IMG/VR virus record: IMGVR_UViG_3300048839_001886
Coordinates: 1 to 37,863 of that record
Reading direction: 5' to 3' (one strand)
From: a virus
DNA length: 37,863 nucleotides
In this document: positions 32,291 through 37,863 of the stretch, one piece after another
Layout of the letters: each line of letters opens with the position of its first letter
Position numbering within the stretch: the stretch's first letter is position 1
Translations under genes and position numbers: made by a program
The notes under the pieces: model-generated
What the model was told of the DNA's origin: nothing
Seen by the model: the letters and a program-made list of their open reading frames with translations, nothing else
Databases searched by the model: none

Positions 32291-32366
32291 TGGAGCCGCA
32301 GGCGGGGATCGAACCCGCGACATCCTGATTACGAATCAGGCGCTCTACCAACTGAGCTACTGCGAC
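32291..32366 (-). tRNA. tRNA-Thr (CGT), CCA encoded
   Basis: Acceptor GTCGCAG/CTGCGGC (one G-T pair), D arm GCTCAGTTGGTAGAGC, anticodon stem CCTGA/TCAGG with loop TTCGTAA (anticodon CGT), T arm GCGGG-TTCGATC-CCCGC, discriminator T and CCA encoded. Two bases separate it from tRNA-Pro and 11 bases from the upstream CII-like gene, so all are probably one transcript. Confidence 0.94.
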
Positions 32367-32377
32367 AGGGGCGTCCA

Positions 32378-32854
32378 TCAGGCCTGCTCCGCCATGTCGT
32401 CCAGCAGGGCCCGCAGGGCGGCGACGGCATTTTCCGCCGCCTTGGCGATCCGGACCCGCTCGTTGGCCGACACCTTGCCGTCCGCCAGGGCGTCCCGCAC
32501 CGCTTGGGCCACGTCGCCCACCTCGGCCATGATGGCCGTCAGGCGGTCGCGCGGATCGGCGGCCGGGCGCGGCTGGGCCCCCAGGCGCTCCAGGATCGCG
32601 GTATAGGCGGCGAGGATCGGGGGATGGCTCAACGCCTCCGGCAGGTCGGGGTGCTGCGCCGCCCAGTCCAGATAGGCGGCATCCAGGACGATGGCCTGGG
32701 ACAGCTTGGGCTCCTGGTCGTCGTCGGGATCTCCCCAGCGGTAGACGTGGCCGACCGACTTGCCGACGGCACTCGCCGCCCCGGCCGGCGTGATGGCGCC
32801 GAAGATCCGGCTGACGGCCTCCGCGACGGTGCCGGGCATGCGGGGTTTGGTCAT
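32378..32854 (-). CDS. CII-like phage regulatory protein (158 aa)
   Basis: Resembles the CII/CP76 family of phage regulators: PGTVAEAVSRIFGAITPAGA then SAVGKSVGHVYRWGDPDDDQ, with LSQAIVLDAAYLDWAAQH. The N-terminal region suggests helix-turn-helix DNA binding. The C-terminal half is helical and may oligomerise. It lies in the position expected for a cII-like activator in the leftward operon. ATG overlaps the previous stop as ATGA. Confidence 0.68.
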   Translation of the reverse strand: MTKPRMPGTVAEAVSRIFGAITPAGAASAVGKSVGHVYRWGDPDDDQEPKLSQAIVLDAAYLDWAAQHPDLPEALSHPPILAAYTAILERLGAQPRPAADPRDRLTAIMAEVGDVAQAVRDALADGKVSANERVRIAKAAENAVAALRALLDDMAEQA

Positions 32855-33063
32855 GCCGCCCTCCCGAGACCGAGCACCCGGGTCATCTTGGCCATGCGGC
32901 GGGACCGTTCGCGCTTGCCCTGGTGGGGGATGCGGCCCCGATCCTTCCGGATGGCCTCGTGCAGGGACAGGACGGTGCGCCGGCCGGGGCCGATGCGGAC
33001 CCTGCTGGGAACCGCCGCGAAGTGCCGGGCCGAATGAAGGATGAAATCGAGAATCTGGCGCAT
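32851..33063 (-). CDS. Small basic hypothetical protein (70 aa)
   Basis: Strongly basic (GRRTVLSLHEAIRKDRGRIP, KRERSRRMAKM) with no recognised family. GGAGGAG precedes ATG 33063. It lies between Cro-like and CII-like genes and may bind nucleic acid. Confidence 0.62.
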   Translation of the reverse strand: MRQILDFILHSARHFAAVPSRVRIGPGRRTVLSLHEAIRKDRGRIPHQGKRERSRRMAKMTRVLGLGRAA

Positions 33064-33088
33064 GCGAAACTCCTCCGTCTATTCGCCT

Positions 33089-33322
33089 TCAGGCGGCGGT
33101 GTCTGCCAGGGTATGGTGGGTGCAGATAAAATCCGCGTGGCTGTAGGGAACATCGTCCTCATCGCACGCCTTCATCAGGAGGGCCGTGACCTCGCCAGGG
33201 AGGCGACCTCGCCGAAGAGCCATGCGAAGAGCGTCTTTTGACTTGCCCCAGCCGAGGGCAGCGAGCCGCGCGAACGCCGCGTCAAGACCGCCCATCTTTT
33301 CGATGATCGGAAGGTTTGCCAT
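33089..33322 (-). CDS. Cro-like regulator (77 aa)
   Basis: First gene of the leftward operon, divergent from the CI-like repressor. It has a predicted DNA-binding helical region (GGLDAAFARLAALGWGKSKD then ALRMALRRGRLPGEVTALLM). The -10 element of PL ends six bases before ATG 33322, so the mRNA appears leaderless. A TTG six bases upstream would overlap the promoter. Cro role is inferred from position. Confidence 0.6.
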   Translation of the reverse strand: MANLPIIEKMGGLDAAFARLAALGWGKSKDALRMALRRGRLPGEVTALLMKACDEDDVPYSHADFICTHHTLADTAA

Positions 33323-33328
33323 GGCCAA

Positions 33329-33372
33329 GTATGAACATATCGTTCATGAGAAGTCAACGACAATTTGTTCAT
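33329..33372 (-). promoter_or_regulatory. PL promoter-operator module
   Basis: On the minus strand, TTGACT (33352-33357), a 17-base spacer and TCATAC (33329-33334). The spacer contains the palindrome ATGAAC-N5-GTTCAT (33331-33347), and a related half-site pair lies at 33356-33372. It aligns with 34985-35028 at identical spacing with about six mismatches over 44 bases. Best read as the repressor-controlled leftward promoter. Confidence 0.8.
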
Positions 33373-33399
33373 GGCTATTGTCGTCACCTTGGCGACAAT
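33358..33399 (+). promoter_or_regulatory. CGACAAT/ATTGTCG half-site cluster at repressor start
   Basis: CGACAAT at 33358-33364, ATTGTCG at 33377-33383 and CGACAAT at 33393-33399. The last two form a 7-bp inverted repeat with a nine-base centre overlapping the likely ATG at 33398. Could bind Cro or CI to autoregulate, or form an mRNA hairpin masking translation. Confidence 0.6.
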
Positions 33400-33862
33400 G
33401 AACCCCATGATCGGAAAGAAACTGAAGGAAGCCGCCAGGGCCAAGGGACTCGCCGACGCGAAGGTTGCCGAGATGCTTGGAATATCTCCGGAGCGGTATG
33501 GTAATTACGCCCTGGATAAACGAGAACCGGATTTCGACATCCTCATAAGAATATGTCAGGTGTTGGGGGTCACGCCGAATTACCTTTTCGGCTTCGATCC
33601 GCAGCTTCTCCAATCGCAGTCATCCGCCCCCGACCTTGACGCCCCCTTGCTCCGCGAGGCGGTGCGGGCCGCCCTCAAGGGCAAGGCCAGGGCGGCCGAG
33701 ATGGGCCAGGAAATCCCGGACGAATGGGTGGCCGACATGATCGAGGAGCTCTACGCCGAGGGTCTGCGGCACGGCGCCCAGGGGCAGGATGGGCAGGCCT
33801 GGGACATGGACTCCGTGGCGGCCGGCTTCCTCGCCGGCATGCGGGCCGCCGGGCGGAAGTGA
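33398..33862 (+). CDS. CI-like XRE repressor (154 aa)
   Basis: Probably maintains lysogeny. HTH_3 domain (about 4-65): IGKKLKEAARAKGLADAKVA, EMLGISPERYGNYALDKREP and ICQVLGVTPNYLFGFD. The C-terminal part (about 80-154) has no LexA-type Ser-Lys peptidase motif, so RecA-driven self-cleavage is not evident. It is shorter than lambda CI. Starts at 33371 and 33407 are also possible; none has a strong ribosome-binding site. Confidence 0.82.
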   Translation: MNPMIGKKLKEAARAKGLADAKVAEMLGISPERYGNYALDKREPDFDILIRICQVLGVTPNYLFGFDPQLLQSQSSAPDLDAPLLREAVRAALKGKARAAEMGQEIPDEWVADMIEELYAEGLRHGAQGQDGQAWDMDSVAAGFLAGMRAAGRK

Positions 33863-33936
33863 TCGCGGGCCAGGCGCCGGAACCACTCCCGCCGCGCCGC
33901 CTCGCTGATGAATGTCACCTTCTTTTCCCGGCTCAT
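33751..33936 (-). CDS. Possible small gene convergent with the repressor (61 aa)
   Basis: ATG 33936 follows AAGGGGGGGGCG and opens MSREKKVTFISEAARREWFR then RLARDHFRPAARMP, a plausible helical, basic N-terminus. The rest overlaps the repressor 3' end on the other strand and looks less protein-like. It may encode a small antisense-located regulator or be spurious. Confidence 0.35.
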   Translation of the reverse strand: MSREKKVTFISEAARREWFRRLARDHFRPAARMPARKPAATESMSQACPSCPWAPCRRPSA

Positions 33937-34030
33937 CGCCCCCCCCTTATCCGGTTGTGGGGTGGGCATGTAAGGCATGGGAAAAGCGCGTTCAAGCCAC
34001 GGACCCGCGTAGCTTACGCCTTCGATTGTG

Positions 34031-34633
34031 CTATGAAATTGCTGGGGGGACGCCTGGCCTGGCCGCCGCGCGCGTCTGCACGGCGGTTCCCGAGGCCACC
34101 AGCATGATCATGCCGCCGCCGCTGCCGCCGGATATTTCCTGCCAATCCAGATCGACGACGATCACCGCATCCGCGCCGACCATCAGGGCTTCCTTGCGAA
34201 GCTCCCGGAGCGCGGTACGCCGGGCGTCGCGCAGAACCTTCTGGGTCGCGACGCTGCGCCCGCCGAACAGGTCGCGGGCGGCGGCGAATAAATCGCGGAA
34301 GATATTCATGCCGAAGACGCATTCGGCGGTGACGATCTCGATTTCCCGTTCGATTTCCCGACCCGCCAGCAGGAACGAAGTGGTCAGGACGATTTCGCCC
34401 GCCAGGTTCGCGACGATGGCTTCGGGAACGGCGGACCAGTCGCCGGTTTCATGGGCCTTGGCGACCAAATCGGTCAGCCGCGCGGATTCCGCCGCCAGCG
34501 CCTGCCTCTCCCGGGCCTCCGCCTCGCGGGCAACGGATGCCTTCAGGGCGACCGGGATCGGACTGCCGCATTTCCAGCATTCGGACTCCGCGTCATCCAC
34601 CAGGACGCGGCATCCGGGACATTCCAGCTTCAT
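34031..34633 (-). CDS. Zinc-ribbon plus YbjQ/UPF0145-like protein (200 aa)
   Basis: N-terminal zinc ribbon (CPGCRVLVDDAESECWKCGS) is followed by a helical linker and a C-terminal YbjQ/UPF0145 domain: IEIVTAECVFGMNIFRDLFA, LREATRRAL-type helix (DARRTALRELRKEALMVG) and GADAVIVVDLDWQEISGG. Such proteins are bacterial and uncommon in phages, so it may be a moron gene. It overlaps the lipoprotein gene as ATGA. GGAAGGAA precedes the ATG. Confidence 0.82.
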   Translation of the reverse strand: MKLECPGCRVLVDDAESECWKCGSPIPVALKASVAREAEARERQALAAESARLTDLVAKAHETGDWSAVPEAIVANLAGEIVLTTSFLLAGREIEREIEIVTAECVFGMNIFRDLFAAARDLFGGRSVATQKVLRDARRTALRELRKEALMVGADAVIVVDLDWQEISGGSGGGMIMLVASGTAVQTRAAARPGVPPAIS

Positions 34634-34905
34634 TTCCTTCCGCCCGTCTCGTCGGAAAGGCATCGGACCTTCCAGTAGTACCAGCGGTTTTCCCGGTCGC
34701 CGGTCGCCCATTCGTCCAGCTTTCGGTAGCCGGAAGGGCACAGACCGTAGAGCCTGTTGTTGATCTGTCCCGATGCCACGAGTGGAGATCCGGAAAAGGG
34801 TTCCGACCACCCCAGTTCCATCGATCCGTCTTCCAGCTTCCGCATGGATTCGTTGGCGCACCCGGCCGTCAGGACGGCCATGGCGACCATCAGAGAGCGA
34901 CGCAA
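34630..34905 (-). CDS. Small lipoprotein (91 aa, TTG start)
   Basis: The TTG at 34905 has AAGGGAG seven bases upstream and yields a classic lipoprotein signal, RRSLMVAMAVLTAGC, with the lipid-attached Cys at residue 16. ATGs at 34950 and 34986 would put a long basic extension before the signal and lack good ribosome-binding sites. The mature part contains LYGLCPSGYRKLDEWATG and a WYYWKVRCL end, possibly disulfide-linked. It could serve superinfection exclusion, by analogy with phage lipoproteins. Confidence 0.7.
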   Translation of the reverse strand: MRRSLMVAMAVLTAGCANESMRKLEDGSMELGWSEPFSGSPLVASGQINNRLYGLCPSGYRKLDEWATGDRENRWYYWKVRCLSDETGGRK

Positions 34906-34984
34906 GGGCAATCTCCCTTTTCGCGCCCATGACGGGCGCCCGTTGACCATGCCGAGAGTGTAGCAAGGCTGGCGCTTTGATGGC

Positions 34985-35028
34985 ATGAACAAATTGTTGT
35001 TGACCGCCCATGAACATTATGTTCATAT
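34985..35028 (+). promoter_or_regulatory. PR promoter-operator module
   Basis: TTGACC (35000-35005), a 17-base spacer and TCATAT (35023-35028). The palindrome ATGAACATTATGTTCAT (35010-35026) is perfect and covers the spacer and -10. A second degenerate site starts at 34985 (ATGAACAAATTGTTGTT), 25 bases upstream. The same layout is found at 33329-33372. Drives the rightward operon starting at 35129 with about a 95-base leader. Confidence 0.82.
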
Positions 35029-35128
35029 CCTCCTGTCGCCACCCACGGCGACGACCCTCTCCCAGACCCCGGCGGCGGTCCCTCTAAGCCGCCGGGGAAG
35101 GGAAGGGGGAAACAGGAGGAGGAAGAAC

Positions 35129-36247
35129 GTGACCGCCAAGACGAAGCGCGCCAGGAAGACCAAGCCCCCCGTCGCTCCGGCGCCGGAGCCCGAAATCGTC
35201 GCCTACAAGGGCTTCGATAATGACTTCCGCTGCCGGGGCTATCAGTACGAAGTCGGAAAAACCTACGAGCACGCCGGCGAGGTGGGAGCGTGCAGAAGCG
35301 GCTTTCATGCCTGCGAGCATCCACTCGATGTCTTCCGTTACTACGCGCCGGCCGGCAGCCGCTTTGCCCTCGTGAAGCAGTCGGGCTCCCTGTCACGCCA
35401 CGACGAGGACACCAAGATTGCTTCCGCCCGGATCACCATCGATGCCGAGATCGACTTGACGGGCCTCATCCAGGCGGCGGTGAAATGGGTATTCGCCCGT
35501 GCCAAGTGGGTTGATGGGCCCGTGGCGACGGGGGACTACGAAGCGGCCACCGCCAGCGGCGATCATGGCGCGGCCACCGCCAGCGGCGATCATGGCGCGG
35601 CCACCGCCAGCGGCGATCATGGCGCGGCCACCGCCAGCGGCGATCATGGCGCGGCCACCGCCAGCGGCGATCAGGGCGCGGCCACCGCCAGCGGCCATCA
35701 TGGCGCGGCCACCGCCAGCGGCTATTATGGCGCGGCCACCTCAAGCGGTTATTATGGCGCGGCCACCTCAAGCGGCTATTATGGCGCGGCCACCTCAAGC
35801 TGCGATCATGGCGCGGCCACCGCCAGCGGCTATCATGGCGCGGCCACCGCCAGCGGCGATCGGGGCGCGGCCACCTCAAGCGGCTATTATGGCGCGGCCA
35901 CCGCCAGCGGCCATCATGGCGCGGCCACCGCCAGCGGCGATCAGGGCGCGGCCACCGCCAGCGGCCATCATGGCGCGGCCACCGCCAGCGGCGATCAGGG
36001 CGCGGCCACCGCCAGCGGCGATCATGGCGCGGCCACCGCCAGCGGCAATCATGGCGCGGCCACCGCCAGCGGCGATCAGGGCCGCGTGCGGGGCAAGGAT
36101 GGCAACGCCCTGTTCCTCGTGCACCGCGACGCGAGCGGCAACATCACCCACGCCTGGGCCGGGATTGTCGGCCGCAACGGCATCAAGCCGGACACTTGGT
36201 ACAGACTGGGCCCCGACGGCAACCCAGTGGAATGGGGCGAGGGCTGA
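35129..36247 (+). CDS. DUF7666 protein with twenty 9-residue repeats (372 aa)
   Basis: The N-terminal domain (about 25-135) has AYKGFDNDFRCRGYQYEVGK, GACRSGFHACEHPLDVFRYY and IASARITIDAEIDLTGLIQA, matching the phage DUF7666 domain. It is followed by twenty tandem repeats GAATASGDH-like that probably form a beta-solenoid, then a C-terminal RVRGKDGNALFLVHRDASGN and TWYRLGPDGNPVEWGEG. GTG 35129 follows GGAGGAGGAAG. First gene of the PR operon. Function unknown; the variable positions in the repeats suggest binding. Confidence 0.85.
   Translation: MTAKTKRARKTKPPVAPAPEPEIVAYKGFDNDFRCRGYQYEVGKTYEHAGEVGACRSGFHACEHPLDVFRYYAPAGSRFALVKQSGSLSRHDEDTKIASARITIDAEIDLTGLIQAAVKWVFARAKWVDGPVATGDYEAATASGDHGAATASGDHGAATASGDHGAATASGDHGAATASGDQGAATASGHHGAATASGYYGAATSSGYYGAATSSGYYGAATSSCDHGAATASGYHGAATASGDRGAATSSGYYGAATASGHHGAATASGDQGAATASGHHGAATASGDQGAATASGDHGAATASGNHGAATASGDQGRVRGKDGNALFLVHRDASGNITHAWAGIVGRNGIKPDTWYRLGPDGNPVEWGEG
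35543..36082 (+). repeat. Twenty tandem 27-bp coding repeats
   Basis: Each unit encodes AAT(A/S)SG-xx-G. Positions seven and eight vary (DH, DQ, HH, YY, YH, DR, NH), one unit has Cys in place of Gly, and others are nearly invariant at the DNA level. No stop occurs in several other frames across the array, so large shadow frames appear there. Confidence 0.93.
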
Positions 36248-36250
36248 GCC

Positions 36251-36487
36251 ATGAACCCCGATTTCCCCATCAACAACGACCAGGATATGGCGTGGGCGCT
36301 CGATGACCTGAACCGCGCCCGCGCCATCTTTCGGCTTCTGGAAGAGGCCGACATCATCGTGCGCCGGATCGAGAGCACGGGGCTCTACCGCGACGACCTG
36401 CCCGACCTTCAGCAGGCCACGGAAACCGCCGCCAACATGGTACGCCTCATGAAGAACGCCATCCATGGTTATGAGGAGGACGCATGA
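36251..36487 (+). CDS. Hypothetical protein (78 aa)
   Basis: Helical, acidic protein (WALDDLNRARAIFRLLEEAD, QQATETAANMVRLMKNAIHG). No family recognised. Starts four bases after the DUF7666 stop and overlaps the next gene as ATGA. Confidence 0.65.
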   Translation: MNPDFPINNDQDMAWALDDLNRARAIFRLLEEADIIVRRIESTGLYRDDLPDLQQATETAANMVRLMKNAIHGYEEDA

Positions 36488-36738
36488 CCGACATCGCCAA
36501 CGACATGCGGCGCCTGGACGAGTGGATGCGCGATCAGGACCTCGACATGAAGGTGCCCGACTACATCAAGTCGTCTCCGTTCGATGCCGCCGTGGAGATT
36601 GAGGAGATGGAGGAGATCAACAAGCTCCTGATTGAGGCCGCCGAACGGTTCGTGAGGGAGTGGCGGGACGGCCATGTGTCGGTAGGGGCTTTTGAGGACG
36701 CCGAGGCCGCCATCGCCAAGGCGCGCTGGGAGGCCTGA
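36484..36738 (+). CDS. Hypothetical protein (84 aa)
   Basis: Acidic helical protein (AVEIEEMEEINKLLIEAAER, FEDAEAAIAKARWEA). ATGA overlap with the preceding gene supports translation. Function unknown. Confidence 0.65.
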   Translation: MTDIANDMRRLDEWMRDQDLDMKVPDYIKSSPFDAAVEIEEMEEINKLLIEAAERFVREWRDGHVSVGAFEDAEAAIAKARWEA

Positions 36739-36741
36739 GCC

Positions 36742-36969
36742 ATGCAGGACATGCGCACCATCATCCGGCAGGTCCAGGACAATCCCAGGCTGATGGGCCA
36801 GTACGGCTACCTGTCCACCTCCGAGTGGCTGATGCTCCTCCTCGGGGTAGGGACCAAGTCCAGCATCGCCAAGCTGGCCGATACCTCCTGCCCCACCATC
36901 CCCGAGGCCTGGCAGCGCATCGGCCCCACTGGGCAGGCGGTCGTGCTGGAAGCCTGGAAGGAGGAATAG
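36742..36969 (+). CDS. Hypothetical protein (75 aa)
   Basis: Contains RTIIRQVQDNPRLMGQYGYL and STSEWLMLLLGVGTKSSIAK. The second half could be a degenerate helix-turn-helix, but this is not certain. Co-directional with close spacing to neighbours. Confidence 0.6.
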   Translation: MQDMRTIIRQVQDNPRLMGQYGYLSTSEWLMLLLGVGTKSSIAKLADTSCPTIPEAWQRIGPTGQAVVLEAWKEE

Positions 36970-36972
36970 ACC

Positions 36973-37065
36973 ATGCTCTCCGCCCTCCTCGCCTGGTTCG
37001 GCTTCCGCCGGCGCCGCCGGCCCGCCCCCGTCATCCGCAACGTCCGCAAGTGGAGGCCCTTCTGA
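36973..37065 (+). CDS. Tiny arginine-rich protein (30 aa)
   Basis: A hydrophobic N-terminus (MLSALLAWFGF) is followed by RRRRRPAPVIRNVRKWRPF. The ATG starts three bases after the preceding stop, and the stop overlaps the next ATG as TGATG. Could be a membrane-associated peptide or a coupling leader. Short enough to be missed. Confidence 0.5.
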   Translation: MLSALLAWFGFRRRRRPAPVIRNVRKWRPF

Positions 37066-37298
37066 TGATGCTGACCGCCGAGACCATCATCCGCCAGGAG
37101 GAGATGACCGTCGCCCTGATGGAGGACCAGGTAAAGGCCGAACTCAAGCAGGCCGAATACCATTGGTCCTGCGGCAACGTTTCCGCCGCCGCCTATCACG
37201 CTTCGAAGGCCGACCAGTGCGACGCCTGCGCCCACATCGCCCGGCAGAAGATCGCCGCGATCCGCGAGGCCATGGCGAGGGAGGAAGTCCATGCCTGA
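37065..37298 (+). CDS. Hypothetical protein (77 aa)
   Basis: Helical protein with MLTAETIIRQEEMTVALMED, QVKAELKQAEYHWSCGNVSA and a Cys/His-containing DQCDACAHIARQKI segment. GGAGG lies upstream. No family recognised. Overlaps the exonuclease start by eight bases. Confidence 0.65.
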   Translation: MMLTAETIIRQEEMTVALMEDQVKAELKQAEYHWSCGNVSAAAYHASKADQCDACAHIARQKIAAIREAMAREEVHA

Positions 37299-37863
37299 CG
37301 GCATCGTTTACCACCGGAACTTGGTTCAGGGCACCGACGAATGGATGGCCGCCCGCTGCGGCCTCCTGACCGCCTCCGAACTGCACCTGATCGTTACGCC
37401 AACCCTGAGGGTTGCCGCCAACGACAAGGTTCGGAAGCACCTCTACGAGCTGCTGGCACAGCGGGTTTCCGGCTTCGTCGAGCGCGGCTTCATCGCCGAC
37501 GCCATGGTGCGAGGCTGGGAAGACGAGGCGATGGCCCGCTACGTCTATTCGGAGAAGGTGGCGCCGGTCGAGGAAGTCGGCTTCGTCACCAATGACGAAT
37601 GGGGCTTCACGCTCGGCTATTCCCCTGATGGATTGGTCGGAGACGATGGCCTGATCGAATGCAAGTCCAGGTGCCAGAAGCACCAGGTCGAAACCATCAT
37701 CGCCGGTTGCATGCCTGACGACTACCTGATCCAGGCCCAGGCCGGGTTGCTGATCTCCGGCCGGAAGTGGCTCGATTTCATCAGCTACTCGGGCGGCCTG
37801 CCGATGGCGATTAGCCGCGTCCACCCGGACGAGAAGGTTCAGGCGGCAATCGTCGAAGCCGCC
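37291..37863 (+). CDS. YqaJ-like recombinase / lambda-type exonuclease, partial
   Basis: The first 191 residues before the window edge. It fits YqaJ-type viral exonucleases for double-strand-end processing: YHRNLVQGTDEWMAARCGLL and TASELHLIV near the start, GWEDEAMARYVYSEKVAPVE, then LGYSPDGLVGDDGLIECKSR carrying the catalytic Asp and the ECK motif, and DDYLIQAQAGLLISGRKWLD. The 3' end is beyond the window. A single-strand annealing protein partner would be expected outside. Confidence 0.9.
   Translation, partial: MPDGIVYHRNLVQGTDEWMAARCGLLTASELHLIVTPTLRVAANDKVRKHLYELLAQRVSGFVERGFIADAMVRGWEDEAMARYVYSEKVAPVEEVGFVTNDEWGFTLGYSPDGLVGDDGLIECKSRCQKHQVETIIAGCMPDDYLIQAQAGLLISGRKWLDFISYSGGLPMAISRVHPDEKVQAAIVEAA

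Noticed and set aside
32213-32366. tRNA genes as a prophage attachment site
   Set aside because: They lie inside the early operon between phage genes, not at a phage-host border, and no duplicated tRNA 3' fragment was seen.
35543-36082. CRISPR array
   Set aside because: Units are directly adjacent, in one reading frame, with no unique spacers.
35499-36254. Repetitive proline/arginine-rich frames in the DUF7666 region
   Set aside because: They arise because the 27-bp repeat lacks stops in other frames. The DUF7666 frame has the recognisable domain and ribosome-binding site.
1-37863. Integrase, excisionase and attachment sites
   Set aside because: No tyrosine or serine recombinase motif and no convincing duplicated attachment core was found. 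They may lie outside the window.

Overview
The window is a high-GC, gene-dense temperate tailed-phage genome or prophage segment with a long non-contractile (siphovirus-type) tail. No cellular housekeeping genes are visible. Several features point to an alphaproteobacterial host, probably Rhodospirillales-like, but this is inference: base composition, a tail-tip order like that of Rhodobacter gene transfer agents (tape measure, distal tail, hub, cysteine peptidase, megatron/TipJ), a GcrA-like helix-turn-helix protein and a DUF6456-like protein. No integrase or attachment site is seen. The right end cuts through a YqaJ exonuclease gene.

Layout. (1) Positions 1-22980, all minus strand, form the late module, listed here in transcription order from right to left: HNH nuclease, terS, terL, portal, S49 head protease, HK97-type capsid, a capsid-adjacent structural protein, four carbohydrate-modification genes, head-tail connectors, tail completion proteins, major tail protein, gpG/gpGT tail chaperone with a -1 frameshift, tape measure, tail tip, tail fibre, and a lysis cassette (endolysin, holin, two tiny membrane proteins). 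(2) Positions 23167-24752, plus strand, are a small island behind a near-consensus sigma70 promoter. It encodes a very acidic 178-residue protein, two small unknowns and two small HTH proteins. (3) Positions 24795-33322, minus strand, are the leftward early operon: Cro-like protein, CII-like protein, tRNA-Pro and tRNA-Thr, RuvC-like resolvase, a RadD-like SF2 helicase carrying a 349-residue intein, zinc-ribbon and HTH proteins, an N6-adenine-type DNA methyltransferase and a DUF1376 replication protein. (4) Positions 33329-35028 are the immunity region: a CI-like repressor and a lipoprotein/YbjQ pair, bounded by two near-identical 44-bp promoter-operator modules read as PL and PR. (5) Positions 35129-37863, plus strand, are the rightward early operon: a DUF7666 protein with twenty 9-residue repeats, several small unknowns and a YqaJ/lambda-exonuclease-type recombinase.

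How it works together (inference). The repressor would silence PL and PR through shared 17-bp palindromes. After induction, the left operon supplies replication, methylation and recombination functions, and the right operon supplies the exonuclease and accessory proteins. The late operon then builds and packages the virion and lyses the cell. The most unusual elements are the helicase intein with degenerate endonuclease motifs, the sugar-modification cassette inside the head module, the duplicated PL/PR module with an apparently leaderless cro-like mRNA, and the promoter-driven island of small genes.
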